Shown: positions 29,403 through 39,679, counted from the stretch's first letter. The stretch: DNA of 64,000 bases from Mycolicibacterium baixiangningiae (GCF_016313185.1 NZ_CP066218.1:4216001-4280000), one strand, 5' to 3'. Made by a program: numbers and translations. The notes: generated by a model from the sequence alone, not told the origin.

Positions 29403-29429
29403 GTGCCAGACACAAGTTGTGCCAGCCAC
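29403..29429. promoter_or_regulatory. direct-repeat operator between SDR and XRE genes
   Basis: GTGCCAGACAC (29403-29413) and GTGCCAGCCAC (29419-29429) are direct repeats with one mismatch, 16 bp apart, in the 86-bp divergent gap. The first also overlaps the inverted pair GTGTC/GACAC. Likely binding site of the adjacent XRE regulator. Confidence 0.45.
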
Positions 29430-29459
29430 CGATCGGCACGTGGAGGCATACTCGGAATC

Positions 29460-30347
29460 ATGGATCAACAGCCCATGGCGCGCTTCCTTCGCGACCGTCG
29501 GGCCCGGCTTCGGCCCGACGATGTCGACCTGCCCCGTGACGGACCACGCCGGACGACCGGCCTTCGGCGCGAAGAAGTCGCGGCATTGGCGCATATTTCC
29601 GAGTCGTATTACGCCCGGCTCGAACAAGCTCGCGCCTCCCGGCCATCAGTCGAGGTGCTCAACAGCCTCAGCCAAGCGCTGAAATTGAGCGATGACGAAC
29701 GCGCCCTGTTCTTCACCCTGTGTGGACGCTCGCCGGAGGAAGACAATGCCCGGCCGCGACGCGACGTCGCGCCGAGCGTTCTCGATCTCATCCATCGCAT
29801 GCCCCATACCGCCGCACTGATCCTCGACGCGAAGTACGACATCCTCGCATGGAATCCGTTGGCGTCAGCTCTCTTCGGCGATCTGTCGTCCATCTCGGGG
29901 CAGGAGCGCAACCTCATACGAGCATTCTTTCTCGAGCCTGACCCCTCCCGACGCCACCACGGCGTCAGCGGAAGCGAGGACTTCGCGAGGTTCGCCGCCA
30001 GCCAGCTCCGCACCGTCGCCGAGCGTTACCCCCGCGACCGCGACGTACGGGCTCTGATCGACGAACTCCGCTCAGCCAGCTCGGAATTCAACGCGTTGTG
30101 GCGGCAGGTCGATGTTGTCGTGCCGCGCCACCAGATCAAGTCCATGACTCATGCGGTGGTCGGACCGATCGACATGCACTGCAACTTGCTGATGATCCCG
30201 GATCGCGACCAGCTGATGATTCTCTTCACCGCCGATCCGGGGACGTCGTCGCACCGTGCGCTCTCCCTGTTGTCGGTCATCGGCGATCAGGACATGGCGC
30301 TCGTCGCCGTCGACGGTACGGACGTCGCGCGCTCGGCGATCCGGTAG
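29460..30347 (+). CDS. XRE family regulator with MmyB-like ligand-binding domain
   Basis: 295 aa. The N-terminal helix-turn-helix (RRTTGLRREEVAALAHISES then YYARLEQARASRPSVEVLNS) is followed by an MmyB-like C-terminal PAS-type domain (AALILDAKYDILAWNPLASA, HAVVGPIDMHCNLLMIPDRD). Such regulators usually repress a divergent oxidoreductase gene, here the SDR. GGAGG at 29442-29446 is rather far (13 bases) from the ATG at 29460. Ligand unknown. Confidence 0.88.
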   Translation: MDQQPMARFLRDRRARLRPDDVDLPRDGPRRTTGLRREEVAALAHISESYYARLEQARASRPSVEVLNSLSQALKLSDDERALFFTLCGRSPEEDNARPRRDVAPSVLDLIHRMPHTAALILDAKYDILAWNPLASALFGDLSSISGQERNLIRAFFLEPDPSRRHHGVSGSEDFARFAASQLRTVAERYPRDRDVRALIDELRSASSEFNALWRQVDVVVPRHQIKSMTHAVVGPIDMHCNLLMIPDRDQLMILFTADPGTSSHRALSLLSVIGDQDMALVAVDGTDVARSAIR

Positions 30348-30367
30348 CCGCCCCCGAGGTCGAACAT

Positions 30368-30559
30368 ATGAAGTCGCCATGCGTTTCGCCGGACCCTGCG
30401 GTGTTCCACCGAACCCTCGCCCCGCAACGAGATCCTGGGGACGTGCGCGGCGAAGCCACCGACGATCTGCGCCTTGTCGTCGACGGCGACCGGTTGACCG
30501 AGAACTTCACCCGTCCCGGCGGGACGCGGATCACCATCGTCTTCGAGCGTCTGGGGTGA
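30368..30559 (+). CDS. possible 63-aa hypothetical protein
   Basis: An ATG-initiated frame with strong GC bias at codon third positions, ending LTENFTRPGGTRITIVFERLG. No domain recognised. It fills most of the 250-bp gap between the XRE gene and the ABC ATPase and may be a real small gene or the tail of a decayed one. No good ribosome site was seen. Confidence 0.3.
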   Translation: MKSPCVSPDPAVFHRTLAPQRDPGDVRGEATDDLRLVVDGDRLTENFTRPGGTRITIVFERLG

Positions 30560-30599
30560 TCGGCACGTAGGCCAAGGACGTGTTGGCAACGCACGAACC

Positions 30600-31406
30600 T
30601 CAGCCGACAGCGGAGTCGACCGCCGGCACGGCCTGGGCGAACCAGCGGCCGTTGCTCGTCGCGATGGTGATCGGATGGTCGAAGCACGCGCTGATCGCCT
30701 CGGAGGTGAGCACGCTGCGCGCCGCGCCCTGAGTGACGATCCGGCCGTCGCGCAGCAGCAGCGCATGTGACGTCGTCGCCGGGATCTCCTCGATGTGGTG
30801 GGTGACGAGCACAGTGGCGAGCTGCGGATCCGAGCGGCGCAATCCGTCCATGGCGGCCAGGAGTTGTTCGCGCGCAGCCAGATCCAGACCGGTAGCCGGC
30901 TCGTCGAGGATGAGCAGGTGCGGTGCGCCGATCAGCGCACGGGCGATCAGCGTCCGGCCGCGCTCCCCCTGCGACATCACCTGCCACGAGGCCCCGGCGC
31001 GGTCGGCGAGCCCCAGGGAGGCGATCAGCTCGTCGGCGCGGCGGACCTGCCCGGCGGTCGGTGACCAGCGCGGGACGAAGTCCGGGGTGTTCGTCAGCCC
31101 GGTCAGCACGACCTCACGCGCGGTCAGCGGGGCGTCGACCCGGTGGCGGGGGTTGACGTGACCGATGTGGGTGCGCAGCTCCCGCATGTCCACCCGGCCC
31201 AGTCGGTGACCGAGTACGTCGACCGTTCCGCTGGTGGGATGCGCGACGGCACCGAACAGGTTCAGCAGCGTGCTCTTACCCGCACCGTTCGGACCGAGGA
31301 CCACCCAGCGTTGCCCGGCCTCGATGGTCACCGAGACGTCGGCGAGCAGATGGCGCCCGCCGCGGACCACGCCGATCCCCTCGGCACGCAACACGGTCGG
31401 GCTCAT
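30600..31406 (-). CDS. ABC transporter ATP-binding protein without cognate permease
   Basis: 268 aa. Walker A GPNGAGKST (about residue 38), Q-loop region HIGHVNPRH, signature MSQGERGRT (a variant of LSGGQ), Walker B LLILDEPATGLD and H-loop THH are all present. No permease lies nearby, so it may serve a distant transporter or, like ModF-type ATPases, a non-transport role. Its ATG overlaps the stop of the PIG-L deacetylase gene (ATGA), so the two are co-translated. Confidence 0.88.
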   Translation of the reverse strand: MSPTVLRAEGIGVVRGGRHLLADVSVTIEAGQRWVVLGPNGAGKSTLLNLFGAVAHPTSGTVDVLGHRLGRVDMRELRTHIGHVNPRHRVDAPLTAREVVLTGLTNTPDFVPRWSPTAGQVRRADELIASLGLADRAGASWQVMSQGERGRTLIARALIGAPHLLILDEPATGLDLAAREQLLAAMDGLRRSDPQLATVLVTHHIEEIPATTSHALLLRDGRIVTQGAARSVLTSEAISACFDHPITIATSNGRWFAQAVPAVDSAVG

Positions 31407-32089
31407 GACGTACTCCTGGTGCGGGTGAGGATGAATTCAACGGTCGGGCGGCCACCGAACTCCGGACGGCCGGCGGTGGCCTCTTCCACCTGCCGGCGCG
31501 CCTGCGCGTACACCGGTGTCGTGGGATCGAGCACCGACAGGTAACGCTCGTGGGCGGCCAACGATTCCACCGCGACGTCGACGAAGCCGTCGACCACCTC
31601 ACCATGGGTGCCGCCGGGGCCGTTCTCGAACAGCCAGCGGGGTGGTTCGACCAGCGAGTCATAGGCGGCGGTGACGGCGGTGGCGAATTCGATGTGGTCG
31701 CGCTGATTCGGCTGGCCCGGCGCCCACTCTGGTCCGCTGAAGATGGTGACGACGACGTCGGGCGCCACCGCCTCGAGGGTGTCGACGATCCTGTCCCGCA
31801 GCGCCGGGGTGTCGCGGATACGGCTGTCGGGGAAGTCCCAGAACGTCACGTCGTCGACCCCGACGATCCCGGCCGACCGGATCTGCTCCCGCTCGCGCAG
31901 CGGGCCGGCCACCTGCGGCGCCAGCCCCTCGATACCGGCCTCACCCCGCGACGCCAGTGCATAGTGCACGCGCCTGCCTTCCGAGGTCCATTTCGCCACC
32001 GCGGCGCCGATGCCGTACTCGGGGTCGTCAGGGTGGGGTACCAGCACCAGCGCGGTGTGCCAGTCGCCCGGAAAGGGTTGCAGCGTCAC
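31403..32089 (-). CDS. PIG-L/LmbE family deacetylase
   Basis: 228 aa. The zinc-binding HPDDPEYG motif near residue 18 and a later His-containing segment (NQRDHIEFATAV) define the LmbE fold, which removes N-acetyl groups from sugar amines (MshB and Mca are mycobacterial members). The substrate here is not evident. GTG start at 32089; no better start in frame. Operon with the ABC ATPase downstream. Confidence 0.88.
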   Translation of the reverse strand: MTLQPFPGDWHTALVLVPHPDDPEYGIGAAVAKWTSEGRRVHYALASRGEAGIEGLAPQVAGPLREREQIRSAGIVGVDDVTFWDFPDSRIRDTPALRDRIVDTLEAVAPDVVVTIFSGPEWAPGQPNQRDHIEFATAVTAAYDSLVEPPRWLFENGPGGTHGEVVDGFVDVAVESLAAHERYLSVLDPTTPVYAQARRQVEEATAGRPEFGGRPTVEFILTRTRSTS

Positions 32090-32137
32090 CGGGTCATGTC
32101 ACCACACCGCGGACTGAAGTGGTGACGCAGGAACCCC

Positions 32138-32416
32138 TCACCGCGGCTGGGCGTGCTCGGCGCCCAGGCCGGCCGCGCTCACGATATCGGGGGCGATCCC
32201 CGTGCGTCGGCTGACGGCGGCGACCAACTCGTCGTAGGTCCGGCACAGAACTGTCGAGCCGGTCGCGGCCCGGACAGTCCAGCCGGACGGGAACGCGTCG
32301 ACCCGGTCGCGCGCCATCAGCTCGGACAGCCGCCGGGCGACCGCCGACCTGCGCCGCGGACCCCTGACCAACTCGGCCGCCCAATCCGGCGGTGCGCCGC
32401 CACATCCACCGCACAT
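32138..32416 (-). CDS. small Cys-rich conserved hypothetical protein
   Basis: 92 aa beginning MCGGCGGAPPDW, then ARRLSELMARDRVDAFPSGW, WTVRAATGSTVLCRTYDELV and a C-terminal helix. The N-terminal CxxC pair could bind a metal but a complete site is not seen. It lies 48 bp upstream of the PIG-L gene on the same strand and is probably co-transcribed. No function assigned. Confidence 0.6.
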   Translation of the reverse strand: MCGGCGGAPPDWAAELVRGPRRRSAVARRLSELMARDRVDAFPSGWTVRAATGSTVLCRTYDELVAAVSRRTGIAPDIVSAAGLGAEHAQPR

Positions 32417-32492
32417 CAGGGCATCACACCCCCTTTGATCGCCAGCTGAGCCCAGACGCCTTCGGTGCGTCGGGAACTGACATGAGACTCTG

Positions 32493-32504
32493 CCCTTCGA
32501 AGGG
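32493..32504. terminator. short palindrome after the deacetylase gene
   Basis: CCCTTCGAAGGG is a perfect 12-bp palindrome 2 bases beyond the stop of the minus-strand deacetylase gene. It could form a small stem-loop; there is no T-tract. Confidence 0.3.
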
Positions 32505-32506
32505 GA

Positions 32507-33385
32507 TCAGTTGCGGGGACGCCGCTTCTTGAAGTCTTCGGCGATGGTGTCGAAATTGGCCCAGGTGACGCCGTCATGGGAGTTGATGTGCTCGATCAGG
32601 CGCTCGAGCATGAGAAGGACCTGGGGCCGTCCAGATACGTCCGGGTGGATGGTGAACGTGAAGACCGCGTACTCGGATTCGCGATACACCCAGTCGAATT
32701 GGTCCCGCCACATCTCCTCGATATGGCGCGGGTTGACGAAGCCGTGGCTGTTCGGGCTGCCCTTGATGAACATCATCGGGGGCAGGTCGTCGAGATACCA
32801 GCTCGCTGGAATCTCGACGAGGTCGGTCTCCTCACCGCGCACCAGCGGCTTCATCCACTCCGCGGCCGGCTTGTCATAGTCGATCGGCGTCCAGGAGTCG
32901 CCGACGCGCACGTAGTACGGCTCGAAGTCGCGGTGCATCAGCGAGTGGTCATAGGTGATGCCGCGCTCCACGAGGAGTTCGTTCGTGACCCTGCTGAACT
33001 CCCACCACGGCGCGACATACCCGGTCGGCCGCTTGCCGGTGCGGGAAGTGATGAGATCCAGGCAGTAATCGAGGATTTCGGACTCCTGCTCGCGCGTCAT
33101 CGCGATCGGATTCTCGTGGCTGTAGCCGTGCACACCGATTTCGTGTCCCGAGGCGACGACCGCGTCGAACTGTTCGGGGAAGGTCTCGATGGAGTGGCCC
33201 GGCCAGAACCAGGTGGCGGGCAGGTTGTAGCGCTCCAGCAGTGCGTTGAGGCGGGGCACACCGACCTCGCCGGCGAACACGCCGCGGGAGATGTCCCCGG
33301 GCGAGTTCTCGCCCCCGTAGGAACCGAGCCAACCGCCGACGGCGTCGACGTCGATGCCGAACGCCACGAAGATTTCTTTCGCCAT
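32507..33385 (-). CDS. NodB-like polysaccharide deacetylase family hydrolase
   Basis: 292-aa TIM-barrel-like metal hydrolase of the NodB superfamily, the branch that includes PuuE-type allantoinases, cyclic-imide hydrolases and HpPgdA. The catalytic Asp lies in [10 protein letters not shown] and the metal His pair in [20 protein letters not shown] and [13 protein letters not shown] complete the barrel. AAGGAG lies inside the last codons of the upstream asparaginase gene (3-bp gap), so the two form one operon. Pairing with an asparaginase favours a small amide or imide substrate over a polysaccharide (inference). Confidence 0.85.
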   Translation of the reverse strand: MAKEIFVAFGIDVDAVGGWLGSYGGENSPGDISRGVFAGEVGVPRLNALLERYNLPATWFWPGHSIETFPEQFDAVVASGHEIGVHGYSHENPIAMTREQESEILDYCLDLITSRTGKRPTGYVAPWWEFSRVTNELLVERGITYDHSLMHRDFEPYYVRVGDSWTPIDYDKPAAEWMKPLVRGEETDLVEIPASWYLDDLPPMMFIKGSPNSHGFVNPRHIEEMWRDQFDWVYRESEYAVFTFTIHPDVSGRPQVLLMLERLIEHINSHDGVTWANFDTIAEDFKKRRPRN

Positions 33386-33388
33386 TGG

Positions 33389-34387
33389 TCATTCCTCCTT
33401 GTTGTCTGCGTAGGTTGCGATCATCGATCTGACACGCGCTACGTCTGCCCTGTTCTCAGACAGCCACAGCGCCAACAGCATTCGCAGCTGCGATGCGGGT
33501 AGCCCCGAGGCGGTCGGGACCCCGGCGGCCACCAGGTCGGCACCGCCGCCATCGCCGTACACGCCCTCCACCGGTCCCTCGGCGACCCTGGTCGACAGCA
33601 CCACCGCCACGTCATCGCCGACCAGCTCGCGGACGGCGGCCACCACGACCGGATTTGCGTTACCGATCCCGGTGCCCGCCAGCACGATTCCCCGGGCGCC
33701 TGCCGCAACGGCGGCGGTGAGCAACGCTGCGTCAGCGCCGGGGTACATCTCGATCAGGTCGACACGGGTGCCGTCGAACCGTGCGGTCGGCCGCGGGAGC
33801 GGCGCGGGTCGCCGGGGGACGGCCCTGATCAGCACCGTGCCGTCCGAGACGTCGCCGACCTCGCCGCCGACGACCGAATGGAATGCATCCAAGGCCGTGG
33901 TGTGGACCTTGCGCGTGCCCCGGGCGGGAAGCACTCGGCCGGCGAAGGCGATCAGCACGCCGAGACCTCGGCAGTCCGGCGCCGCGGCCGTGAGGATCGC
34001 GTCCGCGAGGTTTCGGGGTCCGTCGCCGTCGAGTGCGTCGCTTGCCCGCTGCGCACCGGTGAGGACGAGCGGTCGCGGATCGCCGTGGACGAGGTCCAGC
34101 AGGATCGCGGTCTCCTCCATCGTGTCGGTGCCGTGGGTGATCACGATGCCGTCAACAGGGTCCTGCCGGCGCTGGAGCAAACCGGCCACGGCGTCGCTGA
34201 TGGACCTGATGTGCCCGAGGGTCATCCGATAGGAACCCACCGTCATCAGATCGTGGGTTTCCACGTCGATGTCGCTGATGCGCGCACTCTCGACAAGCGC
34301 CTCGGCGTTGCGGGTGGCGACGACGCCGCCCCGGGTGGCGGTCGAGGCGATGGTGCCGCCGGTGGCTAGGACGGCAACCCGTGTCAT
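33389..34387 (-). CDS. L-asparaginase family protein (type II-like)
   Basis: 332 aa. Both threonine nucleophile regions and the catalytic partners are present: T12 (LATGGTIAS), T87-D88 (ITHGTDTMEET) and K160 (TRKVHTTALDAFHS). Hydrolyses asparagine or a related amide to ammonia and acid; no signal peptide from this start, so probably cytoplasmic. The ATG at 34387 gives the family N-terminus; the upstream frame crosses the operator region. Operon with the NodB-like hydrolase, divergent from a LacI regulator. Confidence 0.9.
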   Translation of the reverse strand: MTRVAVLATGGTIASTATRGGVVATRNAEALVESARISDIDVETHDLMTVGSYRMTLGHIRSISDAVAGLLQRRQDPVDGIVITHGTDTMEETAILLDLVHGDPRPLVLTGAQRASDALDGDGPRNLADAILTAAAPDCRGLGVLIAFAGRVLPARGTRKVHTTALDAFHSVVGGEVGDVSDGTVLIRAVPRRPAPLPRPTARFDGTRVDLIEMYPGADAALLTAAVAAGARGIVLAGTGIGNANPVVVAAVRELVGDDVAVVLSTRVAEGPVEGVYGDGGGADLVAAGVPTASGLPASQLRMLLALWLSENRADVARVRSMIATYADNKEE

Positions 34388-34424
34388 CGCGCATTCTGAA
34401 GAGGCATATTCCGAGTGAACCACA

Positions 34425-34478
34425 GCACAAACATTGTGCACAATCGTTTGTGTAGCTTTAGCCAAACGTTTGTGTAAC
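34425..34478. promoter_or_regulatory. LacI-type operator cluster
   Basis: Two near-identical 16-mers, CAATCGTTTGTGTAGC (34441-34456) and CAAACGTTTGTGTAAC (34463-34478), are 22 bp apart, two helical turns. The second contains the perfect palindrome CAAACGTTTG; the first is the right half of a 29-bp inverted repeat (34425-34453) centred on TTGTGCACAA. The region is AT-rich and lies between divergent asparaginase and LacI genes. Confidence 0.65.
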
Positions 34479-34538
34479 TCGGCGCTTAACATTCGGCGCC
34501 TTGTTAATGTGGTGGCCACATCACGGAGGTGGTTGGCG

Positions 34539-35579
34539 TTGGCGTCACATCAGGGCCCGATGACCCTACGCAAGATCGCCGCTGAGCTCGGCGTGAGTCC
34601 CTCCACGGTGTCCCGGGTGCTGGCCACACCGGGTCGCGATGCCCTGCGATGGGGCTCGGCGGACACCGTCGCCCGCATCCGCGCATTCGCCGAGGAGCAT
34701 GGCTACTCCCCCAACCCCCAGGCGTCGAGCCTGCGCACGCGACGGTCCGGCCTCATCGGCGTCCTGGTGCCACGGCTGCAGGACTACGTGCTGGCGACGA
34801 TCTACGAGGGCATCGAGGAGGCCGCCTCAGAAGCCGGGCTGTCGACGTTCGTCACCAACTCCCGCGACATCGCCGAGACCCAGCGCGCGCGCACCCGAAT
34901 GATGATCGACCGCCGTGTAGACGGGTTGATCTACGGAGACGCCCATCTCGACCATCGGTTCCTCGACGAAGTGCACCAACAGGGCATCAAGTTCGCCTTG
35001 GTGTCGCGCACCGCGGGGAACTATCCGTCGGCGACGGTCGACGACTACAAGGGCGGCCGACTGGTGGGCCACCACCTCGCCGAGACCGGCCGCCGTGACG
35101 TGGCGATCCTGGCGGGCCTCGAGTTCACCTCGACGGCCCGTGATCGCAGCGGCGGTTGCCTCGACGCGCTGGGCGATCACGGAATTCACGTCCCGCCCGA
35201 GCGCGTCGTCTACTCGGGGTTCGACCCTGCCGGAGGGCGCGCCGCGATGGAACGGATTCTGGCCGGCGGTCCGGTTCCCGACGCGATCTTCGCGACGAAC
35301 GACTTCGCCGCGATCGGGGCGTTCGGAGTATTGCGCGACCGGGGAATTCACGTTCCCGGCGACGTCGCGCTCGTCGGCTACAACGACACGCCGCTCGCCG
35401 AAGGCGGTGCTGTCCCCCTCACCACCATCCGCTCGCCGATGCACGAAATGGGCCGTTGCGCAGTCGGATTACTGTTGGAGGTACTTGCCGGCCGAGAGCC
35501 GGAGTCAGTTGTCCTCGAACCGGAACTGATCATCCGGAGCAGCAGTATGACAACCTCCGCCGCGGGCGTATCGCACTGA
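34539..35579 (+). CDS. LacI family transcriptional regulator
   Basis: 346 aa with N-terminal helix-turn-helix TLRKIAAELGVSPSTVSRVL, the hinge region (YSPNPQASSLRTRRSGLIGV) and a periplasmic-binding-protein-like effector domain (AIFATNDFAAIGAFGVLRDR, VALVGYNDTPLAEGG). GGAGG at 34525-34529 is 9 bases before the TTG at 34539, which is preferred to the ATG at 34560. Probably represses the divergent asparaginase/deacetylase operon and itself. Effector unknown. Confidence 0.9.
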   Translation: MASHQGPMTLRKIAAELGVSPSTVSRVLATPGRDALRWGSADTVARIRAFAEEHGYSPNPQASSLRTRRSGLIGVLVPRLQDYVLATIYEGIEEAASEAGLSTFVTNSRDIAETQRARTRMMIDRRVDGLIYGDAHLDHRFLDEVHQQGIKFALVSRTAGNYPSATVDDYKGGRLVGHHLAETGRRDVAILAGLEFTSTARDRSGGCLDALGDHGIHVPPERVVYSGFDPAGGRAAMERILAGGPVPDAIFATNDFAAIGAFGVLRDRGIHVPGDVALVGYNDTPLAEGGAVPLTTIRSPMHEMGRCAVGLLLEVLAGREPESVVLEPELIIRSSSMTTSAAGVSH

Positions 35580-35583
35580 GCTG

Positions 35584-36186
35584 TCATGCCACCACACCGC
35601 GGGTGACGATGGCGGCCGTCTGATCGACCCATGCATCGTCGAGTTCACCGGCGGGCACCAGCAGCAGTCGCAACATGGTGGCGCCGCCGATGACCTCGAT
35701 CAACCGGTCGGGGTCGACGTCACCGTGCACCTCCCCCCGGGCGACGGCGTCGGCGAGCCGGACGCGCACCGCCGCGAAAAGACCGGAGAACCGCGCCATC
35801 ACCCGCGCGTTGAGGTCGGCGTCACCGGCCATATCGGCGATCAGCCCGGGCAGGGCAGCCCGCACGACCGGGCTGGTGAACACGTCGCGGGCGGCGCCGA
35901 TCATCGCCCGCACGTCCGCGCCGATGTCACCGGCGGGTGCGGTCAGCGCGCTCGGCGCGGCGGGAAACGCCGCTTCGTGCACCAGCTCCGCCTTACTCGA
36001 CCAGCGGCGGTAGATGGCCGTCTTGGTGGTGCCCGCCCGCTCGGCCACCGCGGCCATGGTCAGATTCGAATAACCGATTTCCGCAAGCAGATCCGCGGTG
36101 GCGCGCAGTATGGCAGCGTCGATACGCGGATCCCGGGGACGTCCCGCGGTCTGGACCTTGTCAACCGGAGACGGGTCTGTTTTCAT
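35584..36186 (-). CDS. TetR family regulator
   Basis: 200 aa; helix-turn-helix LTMAAVAERAGTTKTAIYRRW near residues 40-60 and a helical C-terminal domain ending WVDQTAAIVTRGV. The ATG at 36186 (MKTDPSPVDK) is taken; the frame stays open upstream across the kinase gene but is out of context there. Divergent from a kinase/unknown-protein pair and likely to control it. Ends 4 bp from the LacI gene stop. Confidence 0.9.
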   Translation of the reverse strand: MKTDPSPVDKVQTAGRPRDPRIDAAILRATADLLAEIGYSNLTMAAVAERAGTTKTAIYRRWSSKAELVHEAAFPAAPSALTAPAGDIGADVRAMIGAARDVFTSPVVRAALPGLIADMAGDADLNARVMARFSGLFAAVRVRLADAVARGEVHGDVDPDRLIEVIGGATMLRLLLVPAGELDDAWVDQTAAIVTRGVVA

Positions 36187-36188
36187 AA

Positions 36189-36205
36189 CGCTACTCACCG
36201 TATCG
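36189..36205. promoter_or_regulatory. candidate TetR operator
   Basis: CGCTAC (36189-36194) and GTATCG (36200-36205) are inverted arms with 5 of 6 pairs around a 5-base spacer, directly upstream of the TetR ATG in the 55-bp divergent gap. Confidence 0.35.
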
Positions 36206-36208
36206 TAA

Positions 36209-37392
<1,184 letters not shown>

Positions 37393-37393
<1 letters not shown>

Positions 37394-38532
37394 TGCTCGG
37401 TCCCATGGACGAATTCCCGGTTCACCAGGTCCCGCAGCCGATCGCCTGGCCCGGGTCGTCGGACCGCAACTTCTACGACCGGTCGTATTTCAACGCCCAC
37501 GACCGCACCGGTGACATCTTCCTCATCACCGGCATCGGCTACTACCCGAACCTCGGGGTCAAGGACGCGTTCGTGCTGGTGTCCCGCCGCGGTGGCGGTG
37601 AGAAGGGGTTGCTCGGTGACACGCACACCGCCGTGCACCTGTCCGACGGCATCGACCAGGACCGGCTGAACCAGCACGTCGGCAACTATCGCGTGGAGGT
37701 CAGTGAACCACTGCGCAGGCTGCGGGTCGTGATGGACGACACCGACGGCGTCGCAGTCGATCTCACCTGGGAGGGACTGTACGACGTCGTGCAGGAGCAG
37801 CCGCACATCATGCGGGCAGGCAACCGGGTCACGCTGAATGCCCAGCGGTTCGCGCAGGTGGGCGCCTGGAGCGGGCGAATCCTCATCGACGGTGACGAGA
37901 TCGCCGTCGACCCGCAGTCCTGGATCGGTACCCGGGACCGCTCGTGGGGTATCCGGCCCGTCGGTGAGGCCGAACCCGCCGGACGCCCCGCCGATCCGCC
38001 GTTCGAGGGCATGTGGTGGCTCTACGTCCCGATGGCGTTCGAGGACTTCGCGATCGTGCTGATCATCCAGGAGGATCCGAGCGGCTTCCGTTCACTCAAC
38101 GACTGCACCCGGGTCTGGCGCGACGGGCGCGTCGAGCAACTGGGCTGGCCGCGGGTGAAGATCCACTACACGTCGGGCACCCGAATCCCCTACGGCGCCA
38201 CCATCGAGGCCACCACCGGTGACGGCACACCGCTCGTGTTCGAGGTGGAGTCCAAACTGCCGGTGCCCATCCACATCGGGGCCGGCTACGGCGGTGACTC
38301 CGACTGGTTGCACGGGGTGTGGAAGGGCGAGAAGTTCACCGAGCGTGTGGATTACGACCTGAGTGACCCGTCGGTGTCGGGGCGCGCGATGTTCGGCGTG
38401 ATCGACCACGTCGGCCGGGCGACGTGTTCGATCGACGGCCGCACGGTCGAGGGGTGGGGGCTGTTCGAGCACGGCGCACTCGGTCGCCACGACCCGTCGG
38501 GCTTCGCCGATTGGCTCACCGTGGCGCCGTGA
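37393..38532 (+). CDS. conserved protein of unknown function, coupled to the kinase gene
   Basis: 379 aa, rich in beta strands. Repeated features such as GTRDRSWGIRPVG, WWLYVPMAFEDFAIV, LIIQEDPSGF and GWGLFEHGALGRH recall AttH/CrtC-type two-domain lipocalin-like proteins, in which an RSWG motif is common, but I cannot confirm the family. No signal peptide or TM segment. The ATG overlaps the kinase stop, indicating joint function. Its 3' end overlaps the convergent MFS gene by 17 bp. Confidence 0.75.
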
Positions 38533-39661
38533 CGGTGGTATCGGCCGCAGGCCGCAGCAACAGTGCCAGGAGACCGCAGAATGCGCAGGCGCCGAACGCC
38601 ACACGGGCACCGGCGGTGTCGATGAGCGCGCCCACGGTCGGCGCGCTCAGCGCCTGCCCCACGGCCAGGGTGAAGAACGACAACCCGACCCCGAACGCCG
38701 TGCGGTCCGGGTAGACGCGCACGCTCCACAGCAGGAGCAGGCCGGACATGGCGACATAGGCGGCGCCGAATACACCGGGCGCCACCAAGATCACGACGGT
38801 GTGGGACGGCGCAACGGCCAGCGTCAGCGTCGCTGCCGCCATGGCCACCGTCGTCACCGCCCACGCCGCTCGCAGACCGATCCGCTCCACGAGCACGCCA
38901 CCGAATGCTCCGGCGATACCCGCAGCGCCGAGCACCGTCCACGCGGCGGAGGACACGAACGGCCCGGCGCCGCCGACCGTGGTGATCACATCCCGGCCGA
39001 AGTTCCACATCGCGATGCTGGCGACCCCGGCGATCAGCGATGCTGTCATCAACCCGAAAATGCCCGGGGGCGTGGCTTTTCCGCGCGGACCGTCGCTGCC
39101 GGACGCCGGCGTCGACGGGAGTGCCACGGCCGTCCACACCGTCACCGCAGCCGTGATCACCCCGAATAGCGCCCAGGCGATACGCCAGTGACCGAAGAGC
39201 AGGAACGCGATGGGGCCGGATACAACCACGCCGATGCCGGTGCCGGCGTTCACGATCGTCTGGGCCCGGTCGGCCACCGCTCCGCGCATCAACTGTGCGA
39301 CGGCGGCGGCAAGCGGCGGCGAGGCGATCCCGGTGCTGCACCCGGCCACCAGCACCCCCACCGCCAGGAACGGGGCCGAGGGTGCGGTGGCGACGACGGA
39401 CAGACCGACCGTGGCCACGATTCCGGCGCCGATGGCGACGCGCCTCGGCCCGACCCGTTCGGTGAGCACCAGGCTGGCGACGATCGCGACGCAGTACCCG
39501 ACGTAGCTACCGGCACCGATGAGGCCGAACGTCGTGGACGTCAGCGCGAACGTGTCGGTGAAGACGGGCGAGAACAATCCGTAGGCGAACCGCGCGAACC
39601 CGTAGCAGCAGCCGATCAGGCAGGCACCCGCGCCGACGAGGGAGTAGAACGATCGTTGCAT
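38516..39661 (-). CDS. MFS transporter
   Basis: 381 aa with about 12 predicted TM helices and the loop-2/3 motif GSYVGYCVAIVASLVLTERVGPRR. The N-half holds FARFAYGLFSPVF, similar to YbfB/CynX-like MFS members. Substrate unknown, probably efflux. The ATG at 39661 is only 18 bp from the divergent TetR start, so the promoter of one gene must overlap the other gene. Confidence 0.88.
   Translation of the reverse strand: MQRSFYSLVGAGACLIGCCYGFARFAYGLFSPVFTDTFALTSTTFGLIGAGSYVGYCVAIVASLVLTERVGPRRVAIGAGIVATVGLSVVATAPSAPFLAVGVLVAGCSTGIASPPLAAAVAQLMRGAVADRAQTIVNAGTGIGVVVSGPIAFLLFGHWRIAWALFGVITAAVTVWTAVALPSTPASGSDGPRGKATPPGIFGLMTASLIAGVASIAMWNFGRDVITTVGGAGPFVSSAAWTVLGAAGIAGAFGGVLVERIGLRAAWAVTTVAMAAATLTLAVAPSHTVVILVAPGVFGAAYVAMSGLLLLWSVRVYPDRTAFGVGLSFFTLAVGQALSAPTVGALIDTAGARVAFGACAFCGLLALLLRPAADTTVTAPR
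38517..38537. terminator. hairpin across two overlapping stop codons
   Basis: CACCGT (38517-38522) pairs with ACGGTG (38532-38537) around a 9-base loop. The plus-strand stop (38530-38532) and minus-strand stop (38516-38518) both fall in or next to the element, so it could end both transcripts. Confidence 0.35.
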
Positions 39662-39679
39662 TCTAGTTACGATGGCACG

